Positions 63,971 through 64,000 of a stretch of DNA of 64,000 nt are shown here, piece by piece. Below the pieces are notes generated by a model, which was not told the origin of the DNA, searched no databases, and saw only the letters and a list, made by a program, of their open reading frames with translations. The DNA is from Xylophilus ampelinus (GTDB lineage Bacteria; Pseudomonadota; Gammaproteobacteria; Burkholderiales; Burkholderiaceae_C), in NCBI RefSeq assembly GCF_003217575.1, contig NZ_QJTC01000017.1:24298-88297 (forward strand), written 5' to 3'. A program made the translations under genes and the position numbers. Every line of letters begins with the position of its first letter. Positions within the stretch are counted from its first letter, which is position 1.

Positions 63971-64000
63971 GCCTGACGATGACCTACTTTCACACGGGAA
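63971..64000 (-). rRNA. rrf: 5S ribosomal RNA, 3' end only (gene continues past the window)
   Basis: Read on the minus strand, the last 30 bases are TTCCCGTGTG, AAAGTAGGTC and ATCGTCAGGC, the well-conserved 3' end of beta-proteobacterial 5S rRNA. The gene enters from beyond base 64000, so the rRNA operon (16S-23S-5S order expected) lies outside the window and is transcribed towards coaX. Confidence 0.93.

Overview
The window is uniformly GC-rich and reads as chromosome of a betaproteobacterium of the order Burkholderiales, most likely family Comamonadaceae. The evidence is a cyanophycin locus with tandem cphA paralogues, a beta-proteobacterial beta-oxidation block, the style of the type II secretion cluster, and short intergenic repeats of a kind I associate with Acidovorax, Polaromonas and Variovorax relatives. 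A type III effector-like gene behind a perfect plant-inducible-promoter (PIP) box suggests a plant-associated lineage (Acidovorax or Xylophilus type). Genus assignment is inference.

Layout. 1-6.2 kb: end of a luciferase-like flavin oxidoreductase, an orphan GspF-family membrane protein, a 5'-nucleotidase, a secreted EF-hand protein, a hypothetical protein, queC and a DUF1854 gene. 6.3-13.5 kb: cyanophycin module, with an ABC exporter divergent from two cyanophycin synthetases; the first has lost the Mur-ligase P-loop. 13.9-16.9 kb: YihY/BrkB membrane protein, then a C58 (YopT/AvrPphB/NopT) cysteine protease with a PIP box, divergent from a truncated M23 peptidase. 16.9-25.6 kb: fatty acid beta-oxidation genes (enoyl-CoA hydratase, thiolase, FadB/J-like fusion, acyl-CoA dehydrogenase) with a TetR regulator that has a perfect palindrome in front of it; a DUF559 endonuclease gene, REP-like repeats and a 9-bp minisatellite sit inside this block.

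25.7-48.4 kb: a large surface-polysaccharide region with two separate ABC-2 exporter pairs (Wzm/Wzt type), two giant multidomain glycosyltransferases, a WecA-like initiating transferase, a glycosidase-like exported protein, an acyltransferase, three methyltransferases and a SPINDLY-type O-GlcNAc transferase; argB lies in the middle. 48.5-63.0 kb: a parvulin-type isomerase, an exported protein with its own strong terminator, a lipoprotein, and a type II secretion operon read from gspE to gspD on the minus strand. 63.1-64.0 kb: coaX, an rRNA operon terminator and the 3' end of a 5S rRNA gene that runs out of the window.

The most interesting object is the C58 protease at 15168-16040. Its Cys121/His234/Asp249 spacing is nearly the same as in AvrPphB. 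It has a DKT-GGCAS segment resembling the autoprocessing and acylation site of AvrPphB and NopT, and a TTCGC-N15-TTCGC box lies 69 bp upstream of its start. Other points of interest are the cyanophycin-linked exporter module, a nuclease gene bounded by inverted REP-like sequences, six copies of a dispersed palindromic repeat, and giant fused glycosyltransferases beside two export systems.
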